Part shown: in pieces, positions 1 to 8,542 of the stretch
How positions within the stretch are numbered: position 1 is the stretch's first letter
Layout of the letters: the number at the start of each line of letters is the position of its first letter
Source of the DNA: Streptomyces tsukubensis
GTDB taxonomy: Bacteria; Actinomycetota; Actinomycetes; Streptomycetales; Streptomycetaceae
Direction of reading: 5' to 3'
DNA: 64,000 nucleotides
Assembly: GCF_009296025.1 (NCBI RefSeq)
Contig: NZ_CP045178.1
Span: 7,564,001 to 7,628,000, forward strand
Position numbers and translations under genes: made by a program
The notes under the pieces: model-generated
Told to the model about the DNA's origin: nothing
What the model saw: only the letters and a program-made list of their open reading frames with translations
The model's database searches: none

Positions 1-2730
1 GCCGAGGACTCCGCGTACGTGATCTTCACCTCCGGCTCCACCGGGCGCCCCAAGGGCGTGGAGGTGGCACACCGCAACGTCGCCGCCCTCTTCGAGGCGG
101 TTGCCGACAGGTTCGCCTTCGGTCCGCACGACGTGTGGACCGCGTTCCACTCCTACGCCTTCGACTTCTCCGTATGGGAGATGTGGGGAGCCCTGCTGTA
201 CGGGGGACGACTGGTGGTGGTACCCCTGGCGACCGCCAGGGCACCCGGGCACTTCGCCGAACTGCTGGTACGCGAGGAGGTCACCATCCTCAGCCAGACC
301 CCGTCCGCGCTGGCCCAGCTCACCGCCGCGCTGGCCGAACTCCCCGCCCCCGCTGAGAAACTGCGGTGGGTGGTGCTGGGCGGCGAGGCGTTGCAGCCGC
401 ACCACGTCGCCCACTGGTTCGAGCGGGCCAAGGCCCCTGGGGCCCGCCTGTGCAACATGTACGGGATCACCGAGACCACCGTGCACGTGACCGCCCACGA
501 GATCGACTCCCCGCGCGCCTTCGACCACAGCGTCATCGGCCGCCCCCTGCCGCACCTGTCCGTCGCGGTGCTCGATCCGCACGGCGCGCCGGTGCCGATC
601 GGCGTGGTGGGGGAGATGGTGATCGGCGGGTCCGGCGTGGCCAAGGGGTACGTGGGCAATCCCGAACTGACCGCCCGGAGGTTCACTCCCGGGCCGGTGC
701 TCCACGACGACTCACCGTGGTACCGCTCGGGCGACCTGGCCCGGTGGCGGGAGGACGGCACCCTGGAATACCGGGGCCGCGGCGACGACCAGGTGAAAAT
801 CCGCGGCTTCCGGGTCGAGCCGGGCGAGATCCGCCACGCCCTCCTCGCGCACCCGCGCGTCGAGGACTGCGCGGTGGTCGCGCACCACGAACGGGACACC
901 CCGCCCTACCTGGTCGCCTACGTGGTGGGCCTGGCCGGCTCCGCCGAGGTCCGCGCCTTCCTCGGCTCCCGGCTCGCCGCCCACCTGATGCCCTCCATCA
1001 TCATGTCGCTGGACGCACTGCCGCTCACCTCCAACGGCAAGGTGGACCTGCGCGCACTGCCCGACCCCCGGGCCGAACGGGAGGCCGAGCACACCGCACC
1101 GGGCACGGAGGCGGAGCGGCTGGTCGCTGAGGCGTGGCAGGAGGTACTCGGCCTGGAGGACGTCGGCAGGGAGGACAACTTCTTCTCCCTCGGCGGCGAC
1201 TCCATCCGCAGCGTCCAGGTGGCGGGCATGCTCCGCGAACACGGGTACGAGCTGGACCTGGAGGCGTTCTTCACCACCCCGGTACTGGCCGAACTGGCGC
1301 CCCGGCTGCGACGGGCGGACGCGATCACCGACACCGGCGGCCCGGTGCCCTTCGCGCTGGTCCCCGCGGCCGACCGCGACTACCTTCCGGCCGGACTGGA
1401 CGACGCCTACCCCATGACCTCCATGCAGCTCGCCATGGTCTACCACATGGAGGCGGACCCGGGGCGCCGTCCTTACCAGAACGTCAACAGCTACCGGATG
1501 TCGGGTGCGTTCGACGAGCGGGCGTTCGCCGCCGCCCTCACCGAGGTCACGCACCGGCACCCGGTGCTGCGTACCGGTTTCGACGTGGTCTCCTTCAGCC
1601 GTCCGATGCAACTGGTCCACCGGGACACGCCGGTGCCCCTGGTCGTCGAGGACCTGCGTGCCCTGGGCGAGTCCGCGCAACTGGCCCGTGTCGAGGAGCG
1701 GGCGCTCCAGGAGTGGGCCGTCCCCTTCGACCTCGCCACCGCTCCCTTGCTGCGGGTCCTCGTCCAGCGCCTGGCCGAGGACGTCTACCAACTCACCCTG
1801 GTCGAGCACCACGCCATCCTGGACGGCTGGAGCTTCACCTCGCTCTTCACCGAACTGCTGGAGCGGCACGCCGCACTGCGCGACGATCCGACGAGCCCTC
1901 CGGCGCCCGCGCCCACCTCCCTCTTCCGGGACTATGTGGCCCTGGAGGCCGCCGCCCAGGAGTCAGCGGCGTCCCGGGAGTTCTGGGAGCGGCGGATGTC
2001 CGGCGTGCGCCCGACCCGGCTGGGCACCGCACCGCGGCGCGCGGAGGGACGCGGGGCCGACACGGGCGTGCTGGAGTGTCTGCTGCCGGCCACGCTGGCC
2101 GCTCACGTGCCGGTGTTCGCCGCGGCCAACGGGGTCGGTGCGAAGAGTGTCGCGCTGTCCGCGCACATTGCGGCGGTCTCCCGACTGGCCGGTGCCCACG
2201 AGGTGGTGACCGGGCTGACGGTCAACGGAAGACTGGAGGACGGGGCCGGTACGGAGGCCCGCGGTGTCTTCCTGAACACCGTCCCGCTGCGCGTACCGCT
2301 GGAAGGGGAGACCTGGACCTCCCTGGTGCGCGAGGTGCACCGGCAGGAGAGCGAGATCGTGCCGCACCGCAGGACGCCGTACGGCGAGATCGCCCGGCAC
2401 TTGGCCGATCCCACCCTGGATTGCAGCTTCACCTTCAACCGGTTCCACGCCCTGGGCCGGCTCTCCTCCACACATACCCGCATCGTGGACCAGCGGCTCG
2501 GCGTGGAGCCGACGGTACGCCGGGAGCCCAACCACTTCGCCTTGAACGTGGCCTTCGTCCAGGACCCGACGTCCGACCGCTCCCTGCTGATCGTGGACAG
2601 CGCGGACAGTTCGGTGACGGACCGGCAGATCGAGGGGTACGTGGCCGACTTCTTCACGGCGATCCAGCGCATGGCCGAAGTACCGGACAGCCTCGTCACC
2701 GCGTGGCGGGGCGGAGAGGAGCACCGATGA
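1..2730 (+). CDS. Nonribosomal peptide synthetase, partial (A-PCP-C), 5' end outside window
   Basis: Open at the left edge; reading frame 1 runs from base 1. The adenylation domain begins just before motif A3 (TSGSTGRPKG, residues 10-19 of the fragment) and contains FDFSVWEMW (A4), NMYGITETT (A5), YRSGDLARW (A7), GRGDDQVKIRGFRVEPGEI (A8) and NGKVDL (A10). Alignment by eye to GrsA gives the specificity code D-F-W-S-V-G-M-V-H-K, which fits threonine-type codes. A carrier domain follows (FFSLGGDSI, phosphopantetheine Ser 401), then a complete condensation domain (about 455-900) with HHAILDG (His 603/604), FRDYVALE and GVFLNTVPLR. The protein stops after this C domain: no downstream carrier, thioesterase or reductase domain. 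Its TGA overlaps the mbtH ATG, so the genes are translationally coupled. Assignment as NRPS is certain; Thr is an inference. Confidence 0.97.
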   Translation, partial: AEDSAYVIFTSGSTGRPKGVEVAHRNVAALFEAVADRFAFGPHDVWTAFHSYAFDFSVWEMWGALLYGGRLVVVPLATARAPGHFAELLVREEVTILSQTPSALAQLTAALAELPAPAEKLRWVVLGGEALQPHHVAHWFERAKAPGARLCNMYGITETTVHVTAHEIDSPRAFDHSVIGRPLPHLSVAVLDPHGAPVPIGVVGEMVIGGSGVAKGYVGNPELTARRFTPGPVLHDDSPWYRSGDLARWREDGTLEYRGRGDDQVKIRGFRVEPGEIRHALLAHPRVEDCAVVAHHERDTPPYLVAYVVGLAGSAEVRAFLGSRLAAHLMPSIIMSLDALPLTSNGKVDLRALPDPRAEREAEHTAPGTEAERLVAEAWQEVLGLEDVGREDNFFSLGGDSIRSVQVAGMLREHGYELDLEAFFTTPVLAELAPRLRRADAITDTGGPVPFALVPAADRDYLPAGLDDAYPMTSMQLAMVYHMEADPGRRPYQNVNSYRMSGAFDERAFAAALTEVTHRHPVLRTGFDVVSFSRPMQLVHRDTPVPLVVEDLRALGESAQLARVEERALQEWAVPFDLATAPLLRVLVQRLAEDVYQLTLVEHHAILDGWSFTSLFTELLERHAALRDDPTSPPAPAPTSLFRDYVALEAAAQESAASREFWERRMSGVRPTRLGTAPRRAEGRGADTGVLECLLPATLAAHVPVFAAANGVGAKSVALSAHIAAVSRLAGAHEVVTGLTVNGRLEDGAGTEARGVFLNTVPLRVPLEGETWTSLVREVHRQESEIVPHRRTPYGEIARHLADPTLDCSFTFNRFHALGRLSSTHTRIVDQRLGVEPTVRREPNHFALNVAFVQDPTSDRSLLIVDSADSSVTDRQIEGYVADFFTAIQRMAEVPDSLVTAWRGGEEHR

Positions 2731-2921
2731 GTGAGACGCGACCCCCACAGGAGTACACGGTGGTGGCCAACGACGCCGGCCAGTACTCGGTGTGGTCCAC
2801 CCGCAGGGCGCTCCCAGGAGGCTGGCGGGAGGCCGGTTTCCGCGGTGACCGGGACAGCTGCCTCGACCACGTCGAGAACGTGTGGGAGGGGCCGCGCCCC
2901 TCCACGCCCCGCCCTGCTTGA
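2727..2921 (+). CDS. MbtH-like protein
   Basis: A 64-residue protein of normal MbtH length, starting at the ATG that overlaps the NRPS stop (ATGA). It shows the family pattern: NDAGQYSVW, then LPGGWREAGFRG, then the C-terminal HVENVWEGPRP. MbtH proteins bind NRPS adenylation domains and are often needed for their solubility and activity, so this one should serve the adjacent synthetase. A longer open frame covers the same bases but has no ribosome site and reads the NRPS sequence out of frame. Confidence 0.95.
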   Translation: MSETRPPQEYTVVANDAGQYSVWSTRRALPGGWREAGFRGDRDSCLDHVENVWEGPRPSTPRPA

Positions 2922-2961
2922 TCCACCCACCGAGCGGCGCTCCAGGAGAGAGGAGTACGCG

Positions 2962-4227
2962 ATGTTCCGCCACCCGGCCTTCCGGCTGCTCTTCCTCGGC
3001 CAGGTACTGACCAGCTTCGCCGGAAACGCGCTCTTCCTCTCCCTCGGCGTCTGGGCCAAGGACCTCACCGGCAGCAACACCGCCGCCGGGCTGGTCTTCT
3101 TCTTCGTGACGCTGCCGGTGGTCTGCGGTCCTTTCATCGGTCACCTGGTCGACCGCTTCCGCCGGCGGTCGGTGCTGATGGTGGCGTGCTGCGGGACCGG
3201 GGCCCTGGTCATGCTCCTGCTGCTGGTGCGCTCGGCGGACCGCTTGTGGCTGGTGCACCTGGTCGCCGCGGGCTACGGGATCGCCGCCGTCTTCGTCCGC
3301 GCCGCCCAGGCCGCACTCATCAAGAGCCTGATCCCACGGCGGGACCTGGCCGGCGCCAACGCGTACCTCAGGTCAGCGGGGGACGCGCTGCGGGTGGTGA
3401 GTCCGCTGGTCGGAGTCGGTATCTACGCGCTCACCGGTGGCCAGATACTCGCCGTCCTGGTCGCCGGTCTGTACGCGCTGGCCCTGGTGATCTTCCGAGC
3501 CCTCCCCGGCGCACGGGACGCCGAGGACCGGACGGAGAACGAGGGGCTGTCCCTCAGCCGTCTCAGCGCCGGGCTTCGACACGTCTGGTCCCATCCCCGC
3601 CTCGTCATCATGACGCCGGCCATCACCGTGGCCTACTGCGTGCTCGGTTTCTTCGACAGCACCGACTTCGCGGTGGTCCAGGACAGCCTGCACCGCGCAC
3701 CGTCCTTCTTCTCCGTGCTGACCAGCGTCCAGGGGGCCGGCAGCATCGCGGGCGGGCTCACCGCGGCCCCGCTGGTCCGACGGCTCGGCGAGCACAGGAC
3801 CGCGGGGACCGGGCTGGCCGTCATGGCACTCGGAGCCCTCGGCATGGCCCAGACCGGCCTTGCGGTCGTCCTCGGCGCCTTCGCCCTCTTCGGCGTCGGA
3901 GTTCCCTGGCTCGTCGTCGGCTACAGCACCGCCTGGCTACGGCACACACCGGGACCGCTGATGGGCCGTGTCTCCACCGCGGCGGATCTGTCCATGCTCG
4001 GACCGCAGGCGGCCTCGGTCCTGCTCGGTGCCGTACTGATCGGGTTCGTCCCTTACCGCGTTCTCCTGCTGGCCTGCTTCGTCACCCTGCTGGCCGCCGG
4101 CGCCGCACTGCTGGTCACCGACGGCCGGAGGCCCGCCCCTGACCCGGAGACCGGACCGCCGCGGCCGCCCGCGGCCCACCGACCGTCCGGCAGAGAGGAG
4201 CAGCCACGGCGCCGACCGGGAGCGTGA
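2962..4227 (+). CDS. MFS transporter (probable peptide exporter)
   Basis: A 421-residue integral membrane protein with about twelve hydrophobic segments. The start at 2962 is chosen because a strong ribosome site (AGGAGAGAGGAG, 2944-2955) precedes it and the protein begins with the usual short N-terminus (MFRHPAFRLLFLGQ) seen in NRPS-cluster MFS permeases of the enterobactin-exporter/DHA3 type. The loop between helices 2 and 3 reads GHLVDRFRRRSVL, the MFS signature. The C-terminal 40 residues are polar and Pro/Arg rich. Position between mbtH and a methyltransferase gene suggests it exports the peptide product or gives self-resistance; the substrate cannot be read from the sequence. Confidence 0.9.
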   Translation: MFRHPAFRLLFLGQVLTSFAGNALFLSLGVWAKDLTGSNTAAGLVFFFVTLPVVCGPFIGHLVDRFRRRSVLMVACCGTGALVMLLLLVRSADRLWLVHLVAAGYGIAAVFVRAAQAALIKSLIPRRDLAGANAYLRSAGDALRVVSPLVGVGIYALTGGQILAVLVAGLYALALVIFRALPGARDAEDRTENEGLSLSRLSAGLRHVWSHPRLVIMTPAITVAYCVLGFFDSTDFAVVQDSLHRAPSFFSVLTSVQGAGSIAGGLTAAPLVRRLGEHRTAGTGLAVMALGALGMAQTGLAVVLGAFALFGVGVPWLVVGYSTAWLRHTPGPLMGRVSTAADLSMLGPQAASVLLGAVLIGFVPYRVLLLACFVTLLAAGAALLVTDGRRPAPDPETGPPRPPAAHRPSGREEQPRRRPGA

Positions 4228-4487
4228 CACTCGGCCGGGCCGAGGCCGCGGCCGCCTTCTGGCCGGTCGGGCCTTCCAGGTGGTCCGCCAGACCTTCCAG
4301 CCTTCCAGGTGGTCCGTCGACCCTTCCGGACGGTTCGTCCGCCCCGCAGGGTGGTCCGCCGGAGGGTCGGACACCGTCGGCCGCCCGACACGGTTTCCCG
4401 CCCGTGAGGCACAACGCCACCCGCCCCCTCCAGGCACATCCGCACACCACCCGACGATCCAGTCGATCTCAACCCAAGGAGTGAGCC
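4228..4487 (+). other. Non-coding gap with imperfect short repeats
   Basis: Between the MFS and methyltransferase genes. It holds imperfect copies of a CCTTCCAGGTGGTCCG-like unit (about 4272-4360). An 86-codon frame starting at a GTG overlapping the MFS stop is open here, but its product is low-complexity Pro/Ser/Arg and I do not regard it as a gene. A ribosome site (AAGGAGTGAG) for the next gene lies at the end. Confidence 0.5.
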
Positions 4488-5162
4488 ATGTCGCGACAGA
4501 AAGGCACCGGACCCGGTGCGTTCAGCCCCGAGGGAGACCCGGTCGAGCTCTACTCGATCCTCCGCGCGGGCCGAACGCCGGGGGTCGTGGACGGAGTGCT
4601 GCCACGCAACGCCTCCGTACTGGAACTCGGGGCGGGAACCGGACGTCTCACCCATCCGCTGATCGCTCTGGGACATCAGGTGGTCGCGGTCGACCACAGC
4701 GCCGAGATGCTGGCCAGGATCGAGGGCGCGGAAACCGTCCACGCCGAGATCCCGGGACTCCGGCTGGAGCGGACCTTCGACGCCGTGGTGCTCGGATCCT
4801 GCCTGGTCAACCTCACGGACGCGGAGGTGCGCTACGAGATGATGGCCACCGCGCGGCGCCACGTGCGCCCCGGCGGCAGCGTACTGATCGAACGGGCGCT
4901 GCCCGAGTGGTTCACCGGTGTCGGCGAACCCCGGGTGTGGGACGACATCACCGCCACCCTGCTCACGGTGGAGCAGCTCACCCCCGATCTGGTGCGCGCG
5001 GTGATGGAGTACCGCTGGCAGGGCCGTCGTTGGACGCACCTCCAGATCGTCCAGTTCCTCGAAGAGAACACGATCGACACCTACCTGGAAGCGACCGGAC
5101 TGCGCCGCAAGGAGTGGGTCACCGAGGACACCTCCTGGCTCTCCGCCTCCCCGGTCGACTGA
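4488..5162 (+). CDS. SAM-dependent class I methyltransferase
   Basis: A 224-residue Rossmann-fold methyltransferase. Motif I is VLELGAGTGRL (about residues 44-54), the acidic end of strand 2 is VVAVDHS, and FDAVVLGSCLVNL corresponds to motif II. A following GG-type strand reads RHVRPGGSVLIERAL. ATG 4488 has an AAGGAG ribosome site eight to ten bases upstream. Its place between the exporter and the thioesterase in one direction with short gaps makes it a likely tailoring enzyme of the peptide cluster (N-, O- or C-methylation). The acceptor atom cannot be inferred from sequence. Confidence 0.88.
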   Translation: MSRQKGTGPGAFSPEGDPVELYSILRAGRTPGVVDGVLPRNASVLELGAGTGRLTHPLIALGHQVVAVDHSAEMLARIEGAETVHAEIPGLRLERTFDAVVLGSCLVNLTDAEVRYEMMATARRHVRPGGSVLIERALPEWFTGVGEPRVWDDITATLLTVEQLTPDLVRAVMEYRWQGRRWTHLQIVQFLEENTIDTYLEATGLRRKEWVTEDTSWLSASPVD

Positions 5163-5257
5163 GTCCCCGCCCCGACCGATCGATGACGCGTCCGCCGGTC
5201 GCCCGGCCCCACCGCGAGTCGGTGCCGGGCGGACCTCAGCAAGGAGAGTGAGACACC

Positions 5258-6043
5258 TTGTCCGCTTCCCGAACGGTCCCCAGGACCGAGGGTGACTGGT
5301 TCTGGCTGCCGTCCGCCCGTCCGCACGCCGCCATCCGGCTGTTCTGTTTCCCGCACGCGGGTGGCGACGCCACCGCCTTCGCCGCGCTCGGGCGACTGCT
5401 GCCGCAGGAGATCGAGCTGTGGGGGATACGGATGCCCGCGCGGGGCGGGCGGACCCGTGACCGCTACCCGGAGAGCTTCGGTGAACTGGTCGGCGCGGTC
5501 AGCGAGGCGGCGCTGCCCCACCTCGACCGGCCCTACGCCGTGCTCGGGCAGAGCATCGGCGGTCTGGTCGGCTACGAGGTGGCCAGGAGGCTCACCGCGC
5601 AACTGGCCCCGACGGCCTGCGTGGTCATCGGATTCGCGCCCCCGCACACCTGGCGGGAACCACCTGGATCCGGTGGCGACGCTGAGGTGCGTGAACTGGT
5701 GGACCACATGCTCGGCAGTGACGAGCGCGCCGGCGCGGTGATCACCCATCCGGCGCTGCGGGAAATGGTACGGCAGGTACTCCAGGCCGACTTGGGGCTG
5801 GCCCGCACCTACCGGGACCCGGCCGTCGCGCTGTTGGACTGCCCCATCAAGGCCGTCCTCGGGGCGGACGACGAGGCGGTCACCGAGGGGGAGATGAAGG
5901 AGTGGGCCCGCTGCTCCACCGCTGACGGCGGCGGGGTCGACGTACTGCCGGCCGGGCACCTGGTGCTCCAGTCGGGCGAGCCGGCCGTACGGCAGGTGGC
6001 CGGCATCGTCCGGGACCTGCTGCTGCCGTCCCTGTACCAGTGA
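5258..6043 (+). CDS. Type II thioesterase (editing thioesterase of the NRPS)
   Basis: A 261-residue alpha/beta hydrolase of the GrsT/RifR type. N-terminal LFCFPHAGGDATAF forms the oxyanion region. The nucleophile motif is GQSIG (Ser 99) rather than the commoner GHSMG. The C-terminal catalytic His lies in GHLVLQ, with an upstream Asp in the ADDE segment. Start is TTG 5258, preceded by AAGGAGAGTGAG. Such enzymes remove misprimed or stalled acyl groups from carrier proteins. Because the visible NRPS has no integrated thioesterase, it could also take part in product release, but that is speculation. Confidence 0.93.
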   Translation: MSASRTVPRTEGDWFWLPSARPHAAIRLFCFPHAGGDATAFAALGRLLPQEIELWGIRMPARGGRTRDRYPESFGELVGAVSEAALPHLDRPYAVLGQSIGGLVGYEVARRLTAQLAPTACVVIGFAPPHTWREPPGSGGDAEVRELVDHMLGSDERAGAVITHPALREMVRQVLQADLGLARTYRDPAVALLDCPIKAVLGADDEAVTEGEMKEWARCSTADGGGVDVLPAGHLVLQSGEPAVRQVAGIVRDLLLPSLYQ

Positions 6044-6102
6044 GCGACCCGCCGACGGCGGGCCGAGGAACCGCAACCGATGCCAGCAGGCCAAGGAGCA
6101 GC

Positions 6103-7320
6103 ATGAACACCGTAACGAGTACGAGCACCACGAAGCTGCCCGACCTCACCGACCCGGCGTTCTGGGCCCGTGAGGACAGCCACCTGATTCTCCGTGAGCT
6201 GCGCCACCGGGCGCCGCTGTGGCGACTGGAGTCGGAGGCGGAGGGGCCGCTGTGGTGCGTGCTGACGCACGCGCTGGCCAACGAGGTGCTGAGCGACGCG
6301 GACCGGTTCAGCTCGGAGCGCGGGTCGCTGCTGGGTACCGGCACCGACCGGGCGCCGGCCGGAGCGGGGAAGATGATGGCGCTCACCGACCCCCCGCGCC
6401 ACCGCGACATGCGGGGCCTGGTGATGCCGTTCTTCACCAAGCGGAAGGCGGTCGAGCTCAAGGGGCGCGTGGCCGACCTGACCCGGCAGGTGGTGCGTGG
6501 CGCGTTGGAGGCGGGGGAGACCGACTTCGTCAAGGACATCAGCTCGACGGTTCCGCTGACCGTCATGTGCGATCTGCTCGGTGTCCCCGACGAGGACCGG
6601 GACCACGTGGTGCGCATGTGCGACCGGGCGTTCCTCGGTGACACACCCGAGGAGCGGAGCGAGGCCCACCAGCAGCTGCTGCCCTACCTGTTCGCACTCG
6701 GTCTGCGCCGTCAGAGCGACCCCCGGGACGACATCATCAGCACACTGGTCACCCACACGGTGGACGGCCGTCGCCTGCCGCTGGACGAGGCGCTGCTCAA
6801 TTGCGACAACATACTCGTCGGAGGGGTGCAGACGGTCCGGCACACCGCGACCATGGCGATGCTCGCGCTGACCCGGCATCCGGACGCGTGGCAGGCCATG
6901 CGGGAGGACGGCTACGACCCGGAGCTAGGGACCGAGGAGTTGCTGCGCTGGACCTCGGTGGGGTTGCACGTGCTGCGTACGGCGAGGGTGGACACCGAAC
7001 TCGCCGGACGGCGTATCAGTGCGGGCGACCGCGTGGTGGTGTGGACCCCGGCGGCCAACAGGGACGAGGCGGAGTTCGAGGACCCCGACCGACTGCGGCT
7101 CGACCGCACCCCGAACCGGCATGTGGCCTTCGGCTGGGGGCCGCACTACTGCATCGGCGCACCGTTGGCCCGGGTGGAGTTGGCCGCGCTCTTCGAAGCG
7201 CTGTCCGAGGAGACCGACTGGGTCGAGGTACTGCGGCCACCGGTCCCCAACCGCTCCCTCATCAACTTCGGGCTCGACTCCCTCACCGTCACCCTGCACG
7301 CGCGCGGAGGGACCGGCTGA
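6103..7320 (+). CDS. Cytochrome P450 with I-helix acidic residue replaced by Gln
   Basis: A 405-residue bacterial class P450. Visible motifs: TDPPRHRDMR (helix C region), ExxR as E279-R282 (ELLR), and the heme loop FGWGPHYCIG with axial Cys 350. In the I helix the usual (A/G)Gx(D/E)T reads GGVQT (Q243-T244), so the Thr is kept but the acid is Gln. The ATG at 6103 is preferred because CCAAGGAGCAGC lies directly upstream; a GTG overlapping the thioesterase stop (6040) is in frame but has no better ribosome site. P450s next to MbtH and type II thioesterases often hydroxylate carrier-bound amino acids; that role here is inferred. Confidence 0.95.
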   Translation: MNTVTSTSTTKLPDLTDPAFWAREDSHLILRELRHRAPLWRLESEAEGPLWCVLTHALANEVLSDADRFSSERGSLLGTGTDRAPAGAGKMMALTDPPRHRDMRGLVMPFFTKRKAVELKGRVADLTRQVVRGALEAGETDFVKDISSTVPLTVMCDLLGVPDEDRDHVVRMCDRAFLGDTPEERSEAHQQLLPYLFALGLRRQSDPRDDIISTLVTHTVDGRRLPLDEALLNCDNILVGGVQTVRHTATMAMLALTRHPDAWQAMREDGYDPELGTEELLRWTSVGLHVLRTARVDTELAGRRISAGDRVVVWTPAANRDEAEFEDPDRLRLDRTPNRHVAFGWGPHYCIGAPLARVELAALFEALSEETDWVEVLRPPVPNRSLINFGLDSLTVTLHARGGTG

Positions 7321-7471
7321 TCGAAGGACGAGGCCGCTGAGCCCGCCCGGTGTCGGCCACCACCTCGCGCGGGGCGGCCTGCGGCGTTCCGGCGTCCCAG
7401 GGGCACAGACGTACCTTGGTCCTGTTGATCATGCCGATCCTGCCGATCTTGCGACTGAAGAGGGGGACAAC

Positions 7472-8443
7472 ATGTCCCATTTTGATCTCTCCCGGGCCGA
7501 ACTGGACGCCTACCGACCGCTGCTGCCAGAACCGGATGATTTTGACGCGTTCTGGGCGGAGACCCTCGCGGAGGCGTGTACGTACGACCTGGCCCCCCGG
7601 TTCGAGCCGGTGTCGACCCCGCTCTCCACGGTGGACATCTTCGACGTGACGTTCGCCGGATTCGGCGGTCAGCCGGTCAAGGGATGGCTGGTACTTCCCG
7701 CAGGTGCGACCGAGCCGCTTCCCGCCGTCGTCGAGTACATCGGATACGGCGGCGGACGCGGACTCGCCCACACGCATTTGCTCTGGGCGTCGGCCGGCTT
7801 CGCCCACTTCGTCATGGACACCCGTGGCCAGGGCGCGGGATGGGGCGGCGGCGACACCCCCGACCCGGTGGGCAGCGGGCCCGCGGGCTCCGGCGTGATG
7901 ACCCGCGGTATCGAGGAGCCGGCCACGTACTACTACCGCAGGCTGTACACGGACGCCGTCCGCGCGGTCGACGCCGCACGCGCCCATCCCCTGGTGGACG
8001 CCTCACGGGTCGCCGCGGCCGGGGTCAGTCAGGGCGGCGGTCTCACCATCGCCGTCGGGGGTCTCGTGCCCGACCTGGTGGCCATCGCGCCTGACGTGCC
8101 GTTCCTCTGCGACTTCCCCCGGGCCACCACCCTCACGGGCCGTGCGCCCTATCGTGAGATCGCCGCCTATCTCAAAACTTTCAGGGGACGCGACGAACAG
8201 GTGTTCAGGACGCTCTCGTACTTCGATGGTGTGCACTTCGCCGAGCGCGGCCGCGCCCCCGCGCTCTTCTCCGCCGCACTGGAGGACGAGACCTGCCCGC
8301 CCTCCACGGTCTTCGCCGCCTACAACGCCTACGCCTGCGACGACAAGTCCATCGAGGTGTACACCTTCAACGATCACGAAGGCGGCGGGCCCTACCAGCA
8401 GAGGGCGCAACTCGACTGGCTCCCGGGCCACTTGAGGCGTTGA
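7472..8443 (+). CDS. Acetyl xylan esterase / cephalosporin-C deacetylase family (CE7)
   Basis: A 323-residue protein matching the normal CE7 length. The family pattern is clear: RGQG (7825 region), the nucleophile elbow GVSQGGG with Ser 186, and the catalytic His 302 in NDHEGGG. N-terminal LPEPDDFDAFW is typical. No signal peptide is visible, so it is probably cytoplasmic and acts on acetylated sugars or small esters after uptake. It sits 150 bp downstream of the P450 with its own weak ribosome site (AGGGGGACAAC), so it may be outside the peptide operon; use as a tailoring deacetylase is possible but unsupported. Confidence 0.92.
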   Translation: MSHFDLSRAELDAYRPLLPEPDDFDAFWAETLAEACTYDLAPRFEPVSTPLSTVDIFDVTFAGFGGQPVKGWLVLPAGATEPLPAVVEYIGYGGGRGLAHTHLLWASAGFAHFVMDTRGQGAGWGGGDTPDPVGSGPAGSGVMTRGIEEPATYYYRRLYTDAVRAVDAARAHPLVDASRVAAAGVSQGGGLTIAVGGLVPDLVAIAPDVPFLCDFPRATTLTGRAPYREIAAYLKTFRGRDEQVFRTLSYFDGVHFAERGRAPALFSAALEDETCPPSTVFAAYNAYACDDKSIEVYTFNDHEGGGPYQQRAQLDWLPGHLRR

Positions 8444-8542
8444 CCGCTTGGGTGCTCCCTCTTGTCGCGGAGGGCGCGGAGCGTCTAACTTGACGCTTCT
8501 GTCGTGCGTCAGCGCGTCCGACATGTGTCTGAGGGGGCTCCC

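Noticed and set aside
4224..4484. Open frame of 86 codons starting with a GTG that overlaps the MFS stop
   Set aside because: The product is low-complexity Pro/Ser/Arg created by short repeats and has no ribosome site or recognisable feature.
6040..6102. Upstream GTG start for the P450 coupled to the thioesterase stop
   Set aside because: The 21 extra residues are low-complexity and the ATG at 6103 has a much better ribosome site.
8444..8542. c-di-AMP (ydaO-type) riboswitch before the RPF/M23 gene, as seen for some Streptomyces wall hydrolases
   Set aside because: The 99-bp leader is too short and I cannot find the conserved riboswitch segments.
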